A stretch of DNA of 64,000 nucleotides from Gordonia prachuapensis (GCF_036350515.1 NZ_JAZDUE010000003.1:1-64000), one strand, 5' to 3'; counted from the stretch's first letter, positions 24,636 to 34,291 are shown. The notes: generated by a model from the letters alone, not told the origin. Program-made: numbers and translations.

Positions 24636-27600
24636 GTGTCGACTACCCCCGCCCTGCACGGGCTCGCCGCGGTCACGTGTGCCGACAAGGCCATCGCGGA
24701 CCTGCGCAGCCGTCGCGGTCAGGACCGGCTCGACATCACCGCCCCCGACGCCGCCCGACCGTTCGCCGTGGCCTGTCTCGCATCCGATCGGTCCGACGGG
24801 AACACCGCCCCGTTGCTCGTGGTCTCGGCGAACGGGCGCGAGGCCGACGACCTGACCGCAGAACTCGCCGAACTCCTCGACGATCCGGCCGCGGTCGCCC
24901 AGTTCCCCTCCTGGGAAACGTTGCCGCACGAGCGGCTCTCACCCAGCGCCGACACCGTCGGGCAACGACTGGCCGTGCTGCACCGGTTGGCCAACCCGGA
25001 GGACGGGCCGACGCTGCGGGTGGTGGTCACCACCGTGCGTTCTCTTGTCCAGCCGATGGCGCCGGGACTGGGTTCGGTGCGCACGATCCTGTTGCGCGAG
25101 GGTATCGAGCTGGATTTCGAGCAGCTGTTGGGCGACCTGGTCGAGATGGCGTACGAGCGGGTCGACATGGTCGGCCGGCGCGGCGAGTTCGCGGTGCGCG
25201 GCGGAATCCTGGATGTGTTCCCGACGACCGCGGATTTCCCTGTCCGAGTCGAGTTCTGGGGCGACGAGATCTCGGAGATGCGGGCCTTCTCGGTCGCCGA
25301 CCAGCGCAGCCAACCCGAGGTCGACGTGTCGTCGGTCCGCATCCACCCCGGCCGTGAACTCATCCTGTCCGCCGCGGTCCGTGACCGCGCGGCCGAACTG
25401 GCCGACCGGCACAAGGGCGAGAAGGCACTCGCCGACATGCTCACCAAGCTCGCTGAGGGCATGCCGGTCGAGGGGATGGAAGCGCTCATCCCGATGCTGG
25501 TCGACGGGCAGATGCAACTGCTGACCGAGGTGATGCCGGACGGCACCGGCGTGTTGCTGCTGGACCCGGAGAAGATCCGGACCCGCGCAGCGGACCTGGC
25601 GCAGACCGGCGCGGAGTTCCTGGAGGCGTCATGGACGGCCGCCGCGATGGGTGCCGACGCACCGATCGATGGTCGCGAGCCGGGTGACACCGGAATCGAC
25701 CTGCAGGCCAGTGCATACCGCTCGCTCGACGAGGTGGAGAAGGCGACGCTCGCGGCCGGCCGGGCCTGGTGGACGATCAGCCCGCTGGCGACCGGCGCCG
25801 ACCAGGAACTGGCGCTCGACATCACCGCCGGGCCCGCGCCGCGCGGCAACGACGACGAGATCGCCCAGACCTTCACGAGCCTTCGCGCACATGTCACCAC
25901 CGGCGGTTCCGCGGCAATCGTGGTGGCGGGCAAGGGAACTGCTCAGCGGGTGGGAGAGCGGCTCGCCGAGGCCGAGGTGCCGGCGGTCATCGCCGAGCCC
26001 GGCGCGCGACCGGAGACCGGACAGGTCACCGTGTTCCACGGGACCTTGCGGGCCGGGCTCGTATGTCCTGACGCGCGGCTCGTCGTCGTCACCGAGGCCG
26101 ACCTGACCGGCAACCGGGTTGCCGGGGTCCGCGATGGGCGTCGACTCCCGGCCAAGCGCCGCAACCAGGTGGATCCGTTGGCGCTGTCCGCCGGCGACCT
26201 CGTGGTGCACGACCAGCACGGCATCGGCAAGTTCGTCGAGATGATCGAGCGGACCGTCTCCGGCGCTCGCCGGGAGTACCTCGTCCTGGAGTATGCGGCC
26301 GGCAAGCGTGGTCAACCCGGCGATCGTCTGTTCGTGCCGATGGATTCGCTGGACCAGTTGTCGCGCTACGTCGGCGGCGAGCAGCCGTCGCTGTCCAAGC
26401 TCGGCGGATCGGACTGGCAGAACACCAAACGCAAGGCGCGCAAGGCGGTTCGTGAGATCGCCGGCGAGCTCGTCCAGCTCTACGCCGCCCGCCACGCCGC
26501 TCCCGGCTACGGGTTCAGCCCGGACACACCCTGGCAGCGGGAGATGGAGGACGCCTTCGACTTCACCGAGACCGTCGATCAGCTGACCGTGATCGCCGAG
26601 GTGAAGTCCGACATGGAACGACCGGTTCCGATGGACCGGGTCATCGTGGGTGACGTCGGGTACGGCAAGACCGAGATCGCGGTCCGGGCCGCGTTCAAGG
26701 CCGTGCAGGACGGCAAGCAGGTTGCCGTCCTGGTGCCGACAACGATTCTGGCGCAACAGCATCTGCAGACGTTCACCGAGCGGATGACGGGCTTCCCGGT
26801 GCGGGTCCGAGGGCTGTCGCGGTTCACCGACCCGAAGGAGTCCAAAGAGATCGTCGACGCCATGGCGTCGGGCGAGGCCGATGTGGTCATCGGTACCCAC
26901 CGCCTGTTGCAGACCGGGGTGACCTGGAAGGACCTCGGCCTCGTCATCGTCGACGAAGAGCAGCGCTTCGGCGTCGAACACAAAGAGCACATCAAATCAC
27001 TGCGTACCCACGTCGACGTGCTGACGATGTCGGCGACCCCCATCCCGCGGACCCTGGAGATGTCGATGGCAGGCATCCGCGAGATGTCGACCATCCTGAC
27101 ACCGCCCGAGGAACGCCACCCCGTGCTCACCTATGTGGGCGGATATTCCGCCAAGCAGGTCGGCGCGGCCATCCGCCGCGAACTGTTGCGTGACGGCCAG
27201 GTGTTCTACGTCCACAACCGGGTGTCCACGATCGACAAGACCGCCCGCGACATCGCGCAGATGGTGCCCGAGGCGCGGGTCGTGGTCGCGCATGGACAGA
27301 TGAACGAGGACCAACTCGAACGCACCGTCGCGGGGTTCTGGAACCGTGAGTACGACGTGCTGGTGTGCACGACGATCATCGAGACCGGGCTCGACATCTC
27401 CAACGCCAACACCCTGATCGTCGACCGCGCCGAGAACTTCGGGCTCTCGCAGCTGCACCAGCTCCGTGGACGCGTGGGACGCAGCCGGGAGCGCGGCTAC
27501 GCGTATCTGCTCTACAGCCCGGAGCGACCGTTGACCGAGACCGCGTACGACCGGCTCGCCACCATCGCACAGAACAACGAACTCGGCGCCGGAATGGCGG

Positions 27601-28229
27601 TCGCGCTGAAGGATCTCGAATTGCGAGGCGCCGGAAACGTTTTGGGCGCCGAGCAGTCCGGTCACGTCGCCGGTGTGGGGTTCGACCTCTATGTTCGTCT
27701 GGTCGGCGAGGCGGTGGAGGCCTACCGGGCGGCCGCCGACGGCAAACCCGTCTCGACCGGCGAATCGACCGAGGTCCGCATCGACCTGCCGGTGGACGCG
27801 CACATCCCGGTCGAGTACGTCGACTCCGACCGGCTGCGCCTGGAGGCCTACCGCAAACTGGCCGCCGCCTCCGACGACGACGCGGTGGACGCGGTGCTCG
27901 CCGAACTCACCGACCGCTACGGGGAGCCGCCGGAGGAGACACGCCGGCTCGCCGCGATCGCGCGGTTCCGGCTGCGGTGTCGGGAGCGAGGGGTCGCCGA
28001 GGTCGGTCTCGCCGGCACCGGTGTCAAGATCTCCCCGATGACCTTGCTCGACAGCGAGCAGGTGCGGCTCAAGCGGCTGTACCCCTCGGCCGGTTACCGC
28101 GCCACGACCTCGGTCATCACGCTGCCGATCCCGCGCACCGGGGGTGTCGGGTCGGCTCGCCTACGCGACGAGGAACTCATCGACTACCTCACGAAGTTCC
28201 TGCTGGCCTTGCGGGCAGATCCCGCCTGA
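24636..28229 (+). CDS. mfd: Transcription-repair coupling factor Mfd
   Basis: Mfd is the translocase that removes RNA polymerase stalled at DNA damage and recruits UvrABC. The 1,197-residue protein has the UvrB-homology module, the CarD-like RNA-polymerase-interaction domain (GDLVVHDQHGIGKFVEMIER), and superfamily 2 helicase motifs: Walker A GDVGYGKTE, DEEQRFG and SATPIPRTLEMS. QLRGRVGRS and the C-terminal TRCF domain follow. GTG at 24636 is used, but AGGAG overlaps it, so a slightly downstream start is possible. Same position as Rv1020 in M. tuberculosis, downstream of the TetR gene. Confidence 0.97.
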   Translation: MSTTPALHGLAAVTCADKAIADLRSRRGQDRLDITAPDAARPFAVACLASDRSDGNTAPLLVVSANGREADDLTAELAELLDDPAAVAQFPSWETLPHERLSPSADTVGQRLAVLHRLANPEDGPTLRVVVTTVRSLVQPMAPGLGSVRTILLREGIELDFEQLLGDLVEMAYERVDMVGRRGEFAVRGGILDVFPTTADFPVRVEFWGDEISEMRAFSVADQRSQPEVDVSSVRIHPGRELILSAAVRDRAAELADRHKGEKALADMLTKLAEGMPVEGMEALIPMLVDGQMQLLTEVMPDGTGVLLLDPEKIRTRAADLAQTGAEFLEASWTAAAMGADAPIDGREPGDTGIDLQASAYRSLDEVEKATLAAGRAWWTISPLATGADQELALDITAGPAPRGNDDEIAQTFTSLRAHVTTGGSAAIVVAGKGTAQRVGERLAEAEVPAVIAEPGARPETGQVTVFHGTLRAGLVCPDARLVVVTEADLTGNRVAGVRDGRRLPAKRRNQVDPLALSAGDLVVHDQHGIGKFVEMIERTVSGARREYLVLEYAAGKRGQPGDRLFVPMDSLDQLSRYVGGEQPSLSKLGGSDWQNTKRKARKAVREIAGELVQLYAARHAAPGYGFSPDTPWQREMEDAFDFTETVDQLTVIAEVKSDMERPVPMDRVIVGDVGYGKTEIAVRAAFKAVQDGKQVAVLVPTTILAQQHLQTFTERMTGFPVRVRGLSRFTDPKESKEIVDAMASGEADVVIGTHRLLQTGVTWKDLGLVIVDEEQRFGVEHKEHIKSLRTHVDVLTMSATPIPRTLEMSMAGIREMSTILTPPEERHPVLTYVGGYSAKQVGAAIRRELLRDGQVFYVHNRVSTIDKTARDIAQMVPEARVVVAHGQMNEDQLERTVAGFWNREYDVLVCTTIIETGLDISNANTLIVDRAENFGLSQLHQLRGRVGRSRERGYAYLLYSPERPLTETAYDRLATIAQNNELGAGMAVALKDLELRGAGNVLGAEQSGHVAGVGFDLYVRLVGEAVEAYRAAADGKPVSTGESTEVRIDLPVDAHIPVEYVDSDRLRLEAYRKLAAASDDDAVDAVLAELTDRYGEPPEETRRLAAIARFRLRCRERGVAEVGLAGTGVKISPMTLLDSEQVRLKRLYPSAGYRATTSVITLPIPRTGGVGSARLRDEELIDYLTKFLLALRADPA

Positions 28230-28346
28230 CCCTTCCGCCGCCCACTCCCTCGAGGTGGCTGACGTTGCCGCGTGTGTCAGCGCAGCCGTTGCCATCCGCC
28301 TGGGATACGTTCGTGACACCTGCGCCCGAAGGGAGTGCGATCGCCG

Positions 28347-29297
28347 ATGACCGTGATCCTGCTCGATCCGCTGCGGCCCGACGTCATACCGACGCGCGCA
28401 CTCCCGTTGCTCTCCGGACCGCTCACGGTCACCGAGGATGTCCACCCGTCCACCCTGTGGGATCTGGGCCTGACCGGAGCGACCTGGGCAGAACGCGACG
28501 ACCTCGACGCCACCCTGCTCACGAGCGACGCGACCCACCGGTTTGTCCGGGCACGCATCGAGCGCGGGGAAGACGTCATCAGAGCCCGCCCGGTTCCTGG
28601 TGACGCCCTGCTCGAGTCGGCCGCCCTGATGGACACCCTGCGACGAACCGGCCCGTGGGAGAGCACCCAGACCCACGTCTCGCTGCGCCGCTATCTGCTC
28701 GAGGAGTGCTACGAACTGCTCGACGCGATCGACGACGGCGACCACATCCTCCTGCGTGAGGAACTCGGCGACCTGCTGTTGCAGGTCCTGTTCCATGCAC
28801 GGATCGCCGCCGACCACCCTGACGAGCCCTTCGACATCGACGACGTGGCGCAGAGTTTCCTCACCAAGGTCCGCGGCCGCACTCCCGGCGTCCTGTCGGG
28901 CGCGCACGCGGATCTAGAGACGCAGATCAGGGAATGGGAAGAGCGCAAGGCCGCGGAGAAGGCCCGCGGATCGGTGCTCGACGGTGTGGCCACCACCGCG
29001 CCCGCGCTGGCCCTCACCCAGAAGGTCCTCGAGCGACTGTCGGCGGCCGGGTTCCCCATGGACACCATCGACCCGGACATTCTGTCGGTCACTGTTGCGC
29101 CGGGCGGCGACAGCGTCGAGGAAGTGGCGCGGCAACGGGTGCGTCAGCTGATGTCGCAGGTCCGGGACGCGGAGAAGCGCGCCGAAGCCGATGGTCTGAC
29201 GTTGGACCATCGCGAGGCGTGGGAGTCGATGCTGAACCCGGTCGGCGACAACCTGGGCACGGTCGGCGAGGAGCAGGAGCCCACGACGGGCCCGTGA
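28347..29297 (+). CDS. mazG: MazG-family nucleoside triphosphate pyrophosphohydrolase
   Basis: A 316-residue MazG protein that hydrolyses damaged or excess NTPs to NMP and pyrophosphate. The catalytic helices contain the Mg-binding pattern EECYELLDAI and EELGDLLLQVLFHA. The N-terminal ~100 residues are an actinobacterial extension, as in Rv1021. ATG at 28347 is preferred over GTG at 28335 because GGGAG lies about a dozen bases upstream. It follows mfd by 117 bp in the conserved order. Confidence 0.92.
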   Translation: MTVILLDPLRPDVIPTRALPLLSGPLTVTEDVHPSTLWDLGLTGATWAERDDLDATLLTSDATHRFVRARIERGEDVIRARPVPGDALLESAALMDTLRRTGPWESTQTHVSLRRYLLEECYELLDAIDDGDHILLREELGDLLLQVLFHARIAADHPDEPFDIDDVAQSFLTKVRGRTPGVLSGAHADLETQIREWEERKAAEKARGSVLDGVATTAPALALTQKVLERLSAAGFPMDTIDPDILSVTVAPGGDSVEEVARQRVRQLMSQVRDAEKRAEADGLTLDHREAWESMLNPVGDNLGTVGEEQEPTTGP

Positions 29298-29443
29298 CGG
29301 CAGGCGACACGCCCACGATCCCAGGCACCAGGGTCCCAGGAATCAAAACCCAGGAACCAAAATTGCTGTCGCAAAGTTGTCATGGAGAATGCTGTGAGCC
29401 GCGCGCGGAACCCCGCGGTGTAACTGGGTGTGGAGGAATGAGG

Positions 29444-30196
29444 ATGGGACGGCGCCGAGCCGGGCGACGACTGGTGTTCGCGCCGATGATCATCGGGGCG
29501 ACGGCGCTGGTCGCGTCGGCGTGTATCGACCTGCCGTCGCTGAATCGGCCGGACATCCCCGAGGGCATCCCGCCCGGTGCGGGTGCCCCGACCCCGTACA
29601 TCGACATCAATGCGCCCGGACGCACCGCCGAGTTGATGCGGGATTGGGCCCGGCCGATCGCGGAGTCCACCGGCATCCCGCTGATCGCGATGGAGGCCTA
29701 CGGCAACGCTGCCGAGATCCAGCGGCAGCAGCATCCCGAGTGCGGCCTGGCCTGGACGACGCTTGCCGGTATCGCCGCGGTCGAGAGCAAGCACGGCACG
29801 CATCGAGCGACCACCATCGCGCCCAACGGCGACACCGCACCGCCGATCCGCGGGGTCGCGCTCGACGGCACCCGCGGCAACATGGAGATCCGCGACTCCG
29901 ACGGCGGCACGCTGGACGGCGATTCCGTCCACGACCGCGCGATGGGTCCGTTCCAGTTCATTCCGCAGACCTGGGAACGCTACGGCGTCGACGCGAACGG
30001 CGACTGGCGCGCCGATCCCGACAACATCGACGACGCAGCGCTGTCGGCTGCGAGGTATCTGTGTGTGTCCGCCGACGGGGACATGACCACTCCCGAGGGC
30101 TGGGAGCGGGCGGTGAAGACCTACAACAACTCGACGCCGTACGTCCTCGACGTGCGTGATCGAGCGAACGCGTACTCGATCAACGTCCGATACTGA
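29444..30196 (+). CDS. LpqU-like lipoprotein lytic transglycosylase
   Basis: A 250-residue exported protein with a transglycosylase SLT-like domain. The basic N-terminus MGRRRAGRRL, a hydrophobic stretch and VASAC (Cys27) indicate a lipoprotein signal. Glu114 in AAVESKHGTH is the likely catalytic acid, and MGPFQFIPQTWERYGVD is the family's conserved core. It would cut peptidoglycan glycan strands at the cell surface. GGAGGA lies six bases before this ATG and only directly abuts the ATG at 29438. Position between mazG and eno matches lpqU (Rv1022). Confidence 0.9.
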   Translation: MGRRRAGRRLVFAPMIIGATALVASACIDLPSLNRPDIPEGIPPGAGAPTPYIDINAPGRTAELMRDWARPIAESTGIPLIAMEAYGNAAEIQRQQHPECGLAWTTLAGIAAVESKHGTHRATTIAPNGDTAPPIRGVALDGTRGNMEIRDSDGGTLDGDSVHDRAMGPFQFIPQTWERYGVDANGDWRADPDNIDDAALSAARYLCVSADGDMTTPEGWERAVKTYNNSTPYVLDVRDRANAYSINVRY

Positions 30197-30314
30197 ACGT
30201 TCGGAGAACTAGTCCTCGGCTTGCTGCGTGCGTACTTCGGGCAGCGATTAGGCTTTGTCGCGTACCTGTCGGCGCCGATCGGCGTCGTTCCGTCGAGGGA
30301 TAGGGGCTAGAACT

Positions 30315-31598
30315 GTGGCAATGATCGAACAGGTCGGCGCACGCGAGATTCTCGATTCGCGCGGCAATCCGACCGTCGAGGTCGAAGTCGTGCTCGATGA
30401 CGGCACCTTCACCCGCGCAGCGGTTCCCTCCGGTGCGTCGACCGGTGAGCACGAGGCGGTCGAACTCCGTGACGGCGGGGAGCGCTACGCCGGCAAGGGC
30501 GTGACGAAGGCGGTCGAGGGTGTCCTGGGCGAGCTCGCGCCCGCCGTGATCGGTCTCGAGGCCGAGGAGCAGCGACTCGTCGACCAGGCGCTCCTGGACT
30601 GCGACGGCACCCCGGACAAGGGCCGCATCGGCGCCAACGCGATCCTGGGTGTGTCGCTCGCGGTGGCCAAGGGCGCCGCGGAATCGGCCGGTCTGCCGCT
30701 GTTCCGCTACATCGGCGGACCCAACGCGCACATCTTGCCGGTGCCGTGCATGAACATCATCAACGGCGGCGAGCACGCGGACAACGGCATCGACTTCCAG
30801 GAATTCATGATCTGCCCGGTGGGTGCGCCGACCTTCAAGGAGGCGCTGCGCTGTGGCGCAGAGGTGTACCACGCACTCAAGTCGGTGCTGTCCAAGCAGG
30901 GCCTGGCGACCGCCCTCGGCGACGAGGGAGGCTTCGCCCCCGATCTGCCGAACACCGATGCCGCGATCACCGTGATCGGTGAGGCGGTCGGCAAGGCCGG
31001 TTACAACTTCGGCAAGGACGTGGTGATCGCGCTCGACGCCGCGGCCACCGAGTTCTACCGCGACGGTGTGTACAAGCTCGAGGGCAGGGACTACTCGACC
31101 GACGAGATGGTGCCGTTCTACGAGAAGCTGATCGCCGACTTCCCGATCGTCTCCATCGAGGACGGGCTCGCCGAGGACGATTGGGCGGGCTGGGCCAAGC
31201 TGACCGAGGCCGTCGGCGACAAGGTGCAACTGGTCGGTGACGACCTGTTCGTGACCAATCCCGAACGCCTTGAGCGCGGCATCTCCGAGGGCGTCGCGAA
31301 TGCCCTGCTGGTCAAGGTGAACCAGATCGGCTCGCTGACCGAGACCCTCGACGCCGTCGCGCTGTCGCACAACAACGGCTACAAGACGATGATGAGTCAC
31401 CGGTCGGGTGAGACCGAGGACACCACCATCGCCGACCTCGCCGTCGCATGCGCATCCGGCCAGATCAAGACCGGTGCGCCGGCCCGCAGCGAGCGTGTCG
31501 CGAAGTACAACCAGCTGCTGCGGATCGAGGAAGGTCTCGGCGATGCGGCACGGTACGCGGGGGACCTCGCCTTCCCACGATTCTCGTTTGGTTCGTGA
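30315..31598 (+). CDS. eno: Enolase (phosphopyruvate hydratase)
   Basis: A 427-residue enolase that interconverts 2-phosphoglycerate and phosphoenolpyruvate in glycolysis and gluconeogenesis. Landmarks are AREILDSRGNPTVEVEV at the start, the mobile loop SGASTGEHEA, LPVPCMNIINGGEHADNG, and the C-terminal SHRSGETEDTTIADLAV. The GTG at 30315 is chosen because AGGGG lies about eight bases upstream; the ATG two codons later is the alternative. The cell-division gene begins only 13 bp after the stop, so eno and the next three genes are probably one transcript. Confidence 0.97.
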   Translation: MAMIEQVGAREILDSRGNPTVEVEVVLDDGTFTRAAVPSGASTGEHEAVELRDGGERYAGKGVTKAVEGVLGELAPAVIGLEAEEQRLVDQALLDCDGTPDKGRIGANAILGVSLAVAKGAAESAGLPLFRYIGGPNAHILPVPCMNIINGGEHADNGIDFQEFMICPVGAPTFKEALRCGAEVYHALKSVLSKQGLATALGDEGGFAPDLPNTDAAITVIGEAVGKAGYNFGKDVVIALDAAATEFYRDGVYKLEGRDYSTDEMVPFYEKLIADFPIVSIEDGLAEDDWAGWAKLTEAVGDKVQLVGDDLFVTNPERLERGISEGVANALLVKVNQIGSLTETLDAVALSHNNGYKTMMSHRSGETEDTTIADLAVACASGQIKTGAPARSERVAKYNQLLRIEEGLGDAARYAGDLAFPRFSFGS

Positions 31599-31611
31599 TT
31601 AGCTGGACCCC

Positions 31612-32361
31612 ATGACATCAGGCGGGCGCCGGGAACGGAGTGAGCGGGCCCAACCCGCGGAGCGCCGGGAACGGAGTGAGCGGGCCCAAGTGTCTCGTGG
31701 GGTCGAGGGCAGGCGTCGTCGGACGCGGGCGGACCGTCGTGGGAGCACCACGCGCGGTCACGCTCGGCCCGGCACGCCGGGGGCCCGTGCCGGGGGACAC
31801 CGGAGGGAACGGATCTCGGTCACCGAAACCGGTGAGCAGGAAGTGCACGACGACCTCGTTCCCGAGGTCGAGGACGGCGTCGATGACGCGGCCGCCGGTG
31901 CCGAGCGGCGTCGTACCGCGCGCGTGTCGGGCCGTTCTCGGAAGGTCCGACCTCGCTTCGATCGGGCGGCGTTGCTGGCCCGCGCCGAGGGGCTCGACGC
32001 GAAACGCGCGATCGTCCTGGCACTGGTCATCAGTGTCGTGGCGCTCACGCTCGCGATGCCGGTGCGCACCTATTTCTCGCAGCGTGCGGAGTTCGACCAG
32101 CTGCGAGCCAGCAATGATCAGCTGCGGACCGAGGTCAGCGACTATCAGCAAAAGGTCAACGAACAAGGTGACCCGGCCTACATCGAGGCGATGGCGCGTG
32201 AACGCCTGCAGTTCGTGCGGCCGGGTGAGAAAGCGCTGGTGATGATGTTCCCGGGTGACGACGCTCGCGTTGCAGCCGAGAAGAAGGCCGCCGAGCGTGC
32301 GCGTAATCCCTGGTATGGCAACCTGTGGGAGTCGGTCGCGACCCCGCCCGCCATCAAGTGA
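31612..32361 (+). CDS. FtsB/DivIC-type septum formation initiator
   Basis: A 249-residue bitopic membrane protein. A long, basic and low-complexity cytoplasmic N-terminus (about 130 residues) precedes one transmembrane helix (about 131-149, IVLALVISVVALTLAMPV) and an extracytoplasmic coiled coil (about 155-185, QLRASNDQLRTEVSDYQQKV) with the conserved ARERLQFVRPGE. FtsB bridges FtsL and FtsQ in the divisome. It corresponds to Rv1024 next to eno. The first 26 residues come from a 28-bp sequence duplicated with a 36-bp period; a GTG at 31690, just past the duplication, is a possible alternative start. Confidence 0.9.
   Translation: MTSGGRRERSERAQPAERRERSERAQVSRGVEGRRRRTRADRRGSTTRGHARPGTPGARAGGHRRERISVTETGEQEVHDDLVPEVEDGVDDAAAGAERRRTARVSGRSRKVRPRFDRAALLARAEGLDAKRAIVLALVISVVALTLAMPVRTYFSQRAEFDQLRASNDQLRTEVSDYQQKVNEQGDPAYIEAMARERLQFVRPGEKALVMMFPGDDARVAAEKKAAERARNPWYGNLWESVATPPAIK
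31626..31689 (+). repeat. Duplicated 28-bp motif in the FtsB-like gene N-terminus
   Basis: GCGCCGGGAACGGAGTGAGC followed by GGGCCCAA occurs at 31626-31653 and again, identically, at 31662-31689, a period of 36 bp (12 codons). The protein therefore repeats RRERSERAQ. The motif looks like an intergenic repeat captured by the coding region. Confidence 0.93.
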
Positions 32362-32894
32362 GCGCCTCCGAATCCGACCTCGCGACCATCGCCGCGCAGC
32401 TGGGCCGGGAACCGCGTGGGGTGATCGAGGTCAGCTACTACACTCCCGACGGCCAGCCGGCGGTCATCAAGACGTCGCCCCGATTGCCCGATGGGACGCC
32501 GTTTCCGACGCTGTACTACCTCACCGATCCGCGGCTGACGGCGGAGGCCAGTAGGCAGGAATCGGCGGGCGTCATGAAGGCGATGACCGCCCGCCTGGTG
32601 ACCGACGCCGACCTGGCCATCGCCTATCGCCACGCGCACGAGTCGTATCTCGCCGAGCGTGATGCGATCGAGTCGCTGGGCACCGACTTCACCGGCGGCG
32701 GAATGCCGGATCGGGTGAAGTGCCTGCATGTGTTGATCGCGCATTCGTTGGCGAAGGGTCCTGGGATCAACCCGCTCGGCGACGAGGCCGTCGCGCTGGC
32801 CGCCGATCGTGGCCTGCGTGGGACTGCGATCCCGGAGGATTGGCCGAGAATCGCTCCCGACACCGCGTCGGAATTCGAGGGAGGGGAGCGGTGA
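32358..32894 (+). CDS. DUF501 family protein
   Basis: A 178-residue conserved actinobacterial protein of unknown function, always near eno, ftsB and ppx (Rv1025 in M. tuberculosis). It has the DUF501 landmarks CLHVLIAHSLAKGPGINPLGDEAV in its second half and FPTLYYLTDP in the first. The GTG start overlaps the FtsB-like stop (GTGA), and its own stop overlaps the ppx start in the same way, so all three are translationally coupled. The conserved HVLIAHSLAKGPG stretch suggests a small enzyme or RNA-binding role, but nothing firm. Confidence 0.9.
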   Translation: MSASESDLATIAAQLGREPRGVIEVSYYTPDGQPAVIKTSPRLPDGTPFPTLYYLTDPRLTAEASRQESAGVMKAMTARLVTDADLAIAYRHAHESYLAERDAIESLGTDFTGGGMPDRVKCLHVLIAHSLAKGPGINPLGDEAVALAADRGLRGTAIPEDWPRIAPDTASEFEGGER

Positions 32895-33853
32895 CCGTCG
32901 TCGGCGCCGTCGACTGCGGCACCAACTCGATCCGTCTGCTCGTCGCGCGGGCTGCCGATAACCGGGACGAATCGGTGCCCGGTCTCATCGACGTGCACCG
33001 CGAGATGCGTGTGGTGCGCCTCGGCGAAGGGGTGGACGCCACCGGCGAGTTCGCTCCGCAGGCCATCGAACGCACCCGCAATGCCCTGGCCGATTACGCC
33101 GACATCATGGCGTCCGCCGGCGTCGATCGGCTCCGGATGGTCGCGACGTCGGCGACGCGGGATGCCGCGAACCGCGAGGAGTTCTTCGCGATGACCGCCG
33201 AGCTGCTCGGCGCTGTGGTTCCCGGGGTGTCGGCGGAGGTGATCACCGGGGACGAGGAGGCCCGACTGTCCTTTCGGGGTGCGGTCGGCGAACCGACTTC
33301 TGCAGGTGGTCCTTTCGTCGTCACCGATCTCGGGGGTGGTTCCACCGAGGTGGTGGTGGGTGATGCGGGTGGCGTCACCGCGGCGTATTCCGCGGACATC
33401 GGATGTGTTCGGCTGACGGAGCGGTGCCTGCCGTCGGACCCGCCGTCGGAGTCCGAGATCGCGGCTGCGCGTGAATTCGCGCGGTCTCGGCTCGCTCCGG
33501 CCTTCGAAGCCGTTCGGGTCGACGGCGTGCACACCTGGGTGGGGGTTGCGGGGACGATGACGACCCTCGCCGCGCTCGGGGCGGGGCTGACCGAGTACGA
33601 CCCGGAGGTCATTCACCTGTCCAGGATCTCGTTCGACGACCTGGCGGATGTATGCGACCGGGTTGTCCACATGACCCGGGCCGATCGTGCCGCTCTGGGG
33701 CCGATGCATCCCGGCCGCGTCGATGTGATCGGCGGCGGTGCGCTGGTCGCCCTGGAACTCGCACGGGTCTTGGGGGAGCGGTCCGACGTCGACGAACTGG
33801 TGGTCAGCGAGCACGACATCCTCGACGGCATAGCCATGGGATTGCTGGACTGA
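32891..33853 (+). CDS. ppx: Exopolyphosphatase / guanosine pentaphosphate phosphatase (Ppx/GppA)
   Basis: A 320-residue ASKHA-fold phosphatase. The phosphate-binding loops are DCGTNSIRLL at the N-terminus and VTDLGGGSTEVVVG in the middle, with TGDEEARLSFRG between them. It hydrolyses polyphosphate and/or pppGpp, linking to stringent control. The length fits the short actinobacterial form (Rv1026), which lacks the C-terminal HD-like domain of E. coli Ppx. GTG start overlaps the DUF501 stop. It ends the conserved block; the toxin-antitoxin promoter starts 10 bp after its stop. Confidence 0.93.
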   Translation: MTVVGAVDCGTNSIRLLVARAADNRDESVPGLIDVHREMRVVRLGEGVDATGEFAPQAIERTRNALADYADIMASAGVDRLRMVATSATRDAANREEFFAMTAELLGAVVPGVSAEVITGDEEARLSFRGAVGEPTSAGGPFVVTDLGGGSTEVVVGDAGGVTAAYSADIGCVRLTERCLPSDPPSESEIAAAREFARSRLAPAFEAVRVDGVHTWVGVAGTMTTLAALGAGLTEYDPEVIHLSRISFDDLADVCDRVVHMTRADRAALGPMHPGRVDVIGGGALVALELARVLGERSDVDELVVSEHDILDGIAMGLLD

Positions 33854-33862
33854 CAGAAGACC

Positions 33863-33892
33863 CTGACGCCCAACAATTTTGTTGGGTATGGT
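33863..33892 (+). promoter_or_regulatory. Toxin-antitoxin promoter with palindromic operator in the spacer
   Basis: A -35-like CTGACG (33863-33868) and a -10-like TATGGT (33887-33892) are separated by 18 bases. Those 18 bases are exactly the inverted repeat CCCAACAA-TT-TTGTTGGG. The start codon at 33899 lies seven bases after the -10, so the transcript would be leaderless. A repressor on the palindrome would block both promoter elements. The promoter boxes are by eye; the palindrome is certain. Confidence 0.75.
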
Positions 33893-33898
33893 GGCGGT

Positions 33899-34291
33899 AT
33901 GACATCGGCTCGCGTTCGTGACATGCCCCGCTCCCGGAGGCCCCGATCGGAGGAGCCCGCCGATCCGTTGGCGCCGGCACGGGTGAGCTACCTCGCCGAC
34001 AGTTTCGGTAAAGCGCGCCTCGCGGAACTCATCGGTGTCAGCCGTTCACAACCGACCCGATGGATCTCCGGCGCGGAGTATCCGGGTCCGGTCGCGGGCC
34101 CCCTGCTCATCGACCTCGAACACATCTTTGCGCGGGCACGACTCATCTGGGGCGAGCGCGCTGCCCAGACATGGCTGATCAGTCAGAACGTGCACCTCGG
34201 GGGAGCCCGGCCGATCGATGCCTTGCGGTTGTCCGGGGCTGCCACCGTGTTGACGGCGCTCGATGCCGAGGCCTGGGGAGGGGCGGCCTGA
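33899..34291 (+). CDS. MbcA/ParS/Xre-type antitoxin
   Basis: A 130-residue antitoxin. After a basic, disordered start comes an Xre-like helix-turn-helix (LAELIGVSRSQPTRWISGAEYPG, about residues 40-65) and a C-terminal MbcA/ParS toxin-binding domain (DUF2384) with the hallmark LGGARPIDAL followed by VLTALDAEAWG. The stop is immediately followed by the GTG of the RES toxin. By analogy with MbcA and similar RES-Xre systems, it should mask the toxin's active site and repress its own promoter through the palindrome 13 bp upstream. No Shine-Dalgarno is present, consistent with leaderless expression. Confidence 0.87.
   Translation: MTSARVRDMPRSRRPRSEEPADPLAPARVSYLADSFGKARLAELIGVSRSQPTRWISGAEYPGPVAGPLLIDLEHIFARARLIWGERAAQTWLISQNVHLGGARPIDALRLSGAATVLTALDAEAWGGAA

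Noticed and set aside
28934..29443. Long N-terminal extension of the LpqU-like protein overlapping mazG
   Set aside because: It would place a signal peptide and lipobox in the middle of the protein; the start with GGAGGA six bases upstream explains them.
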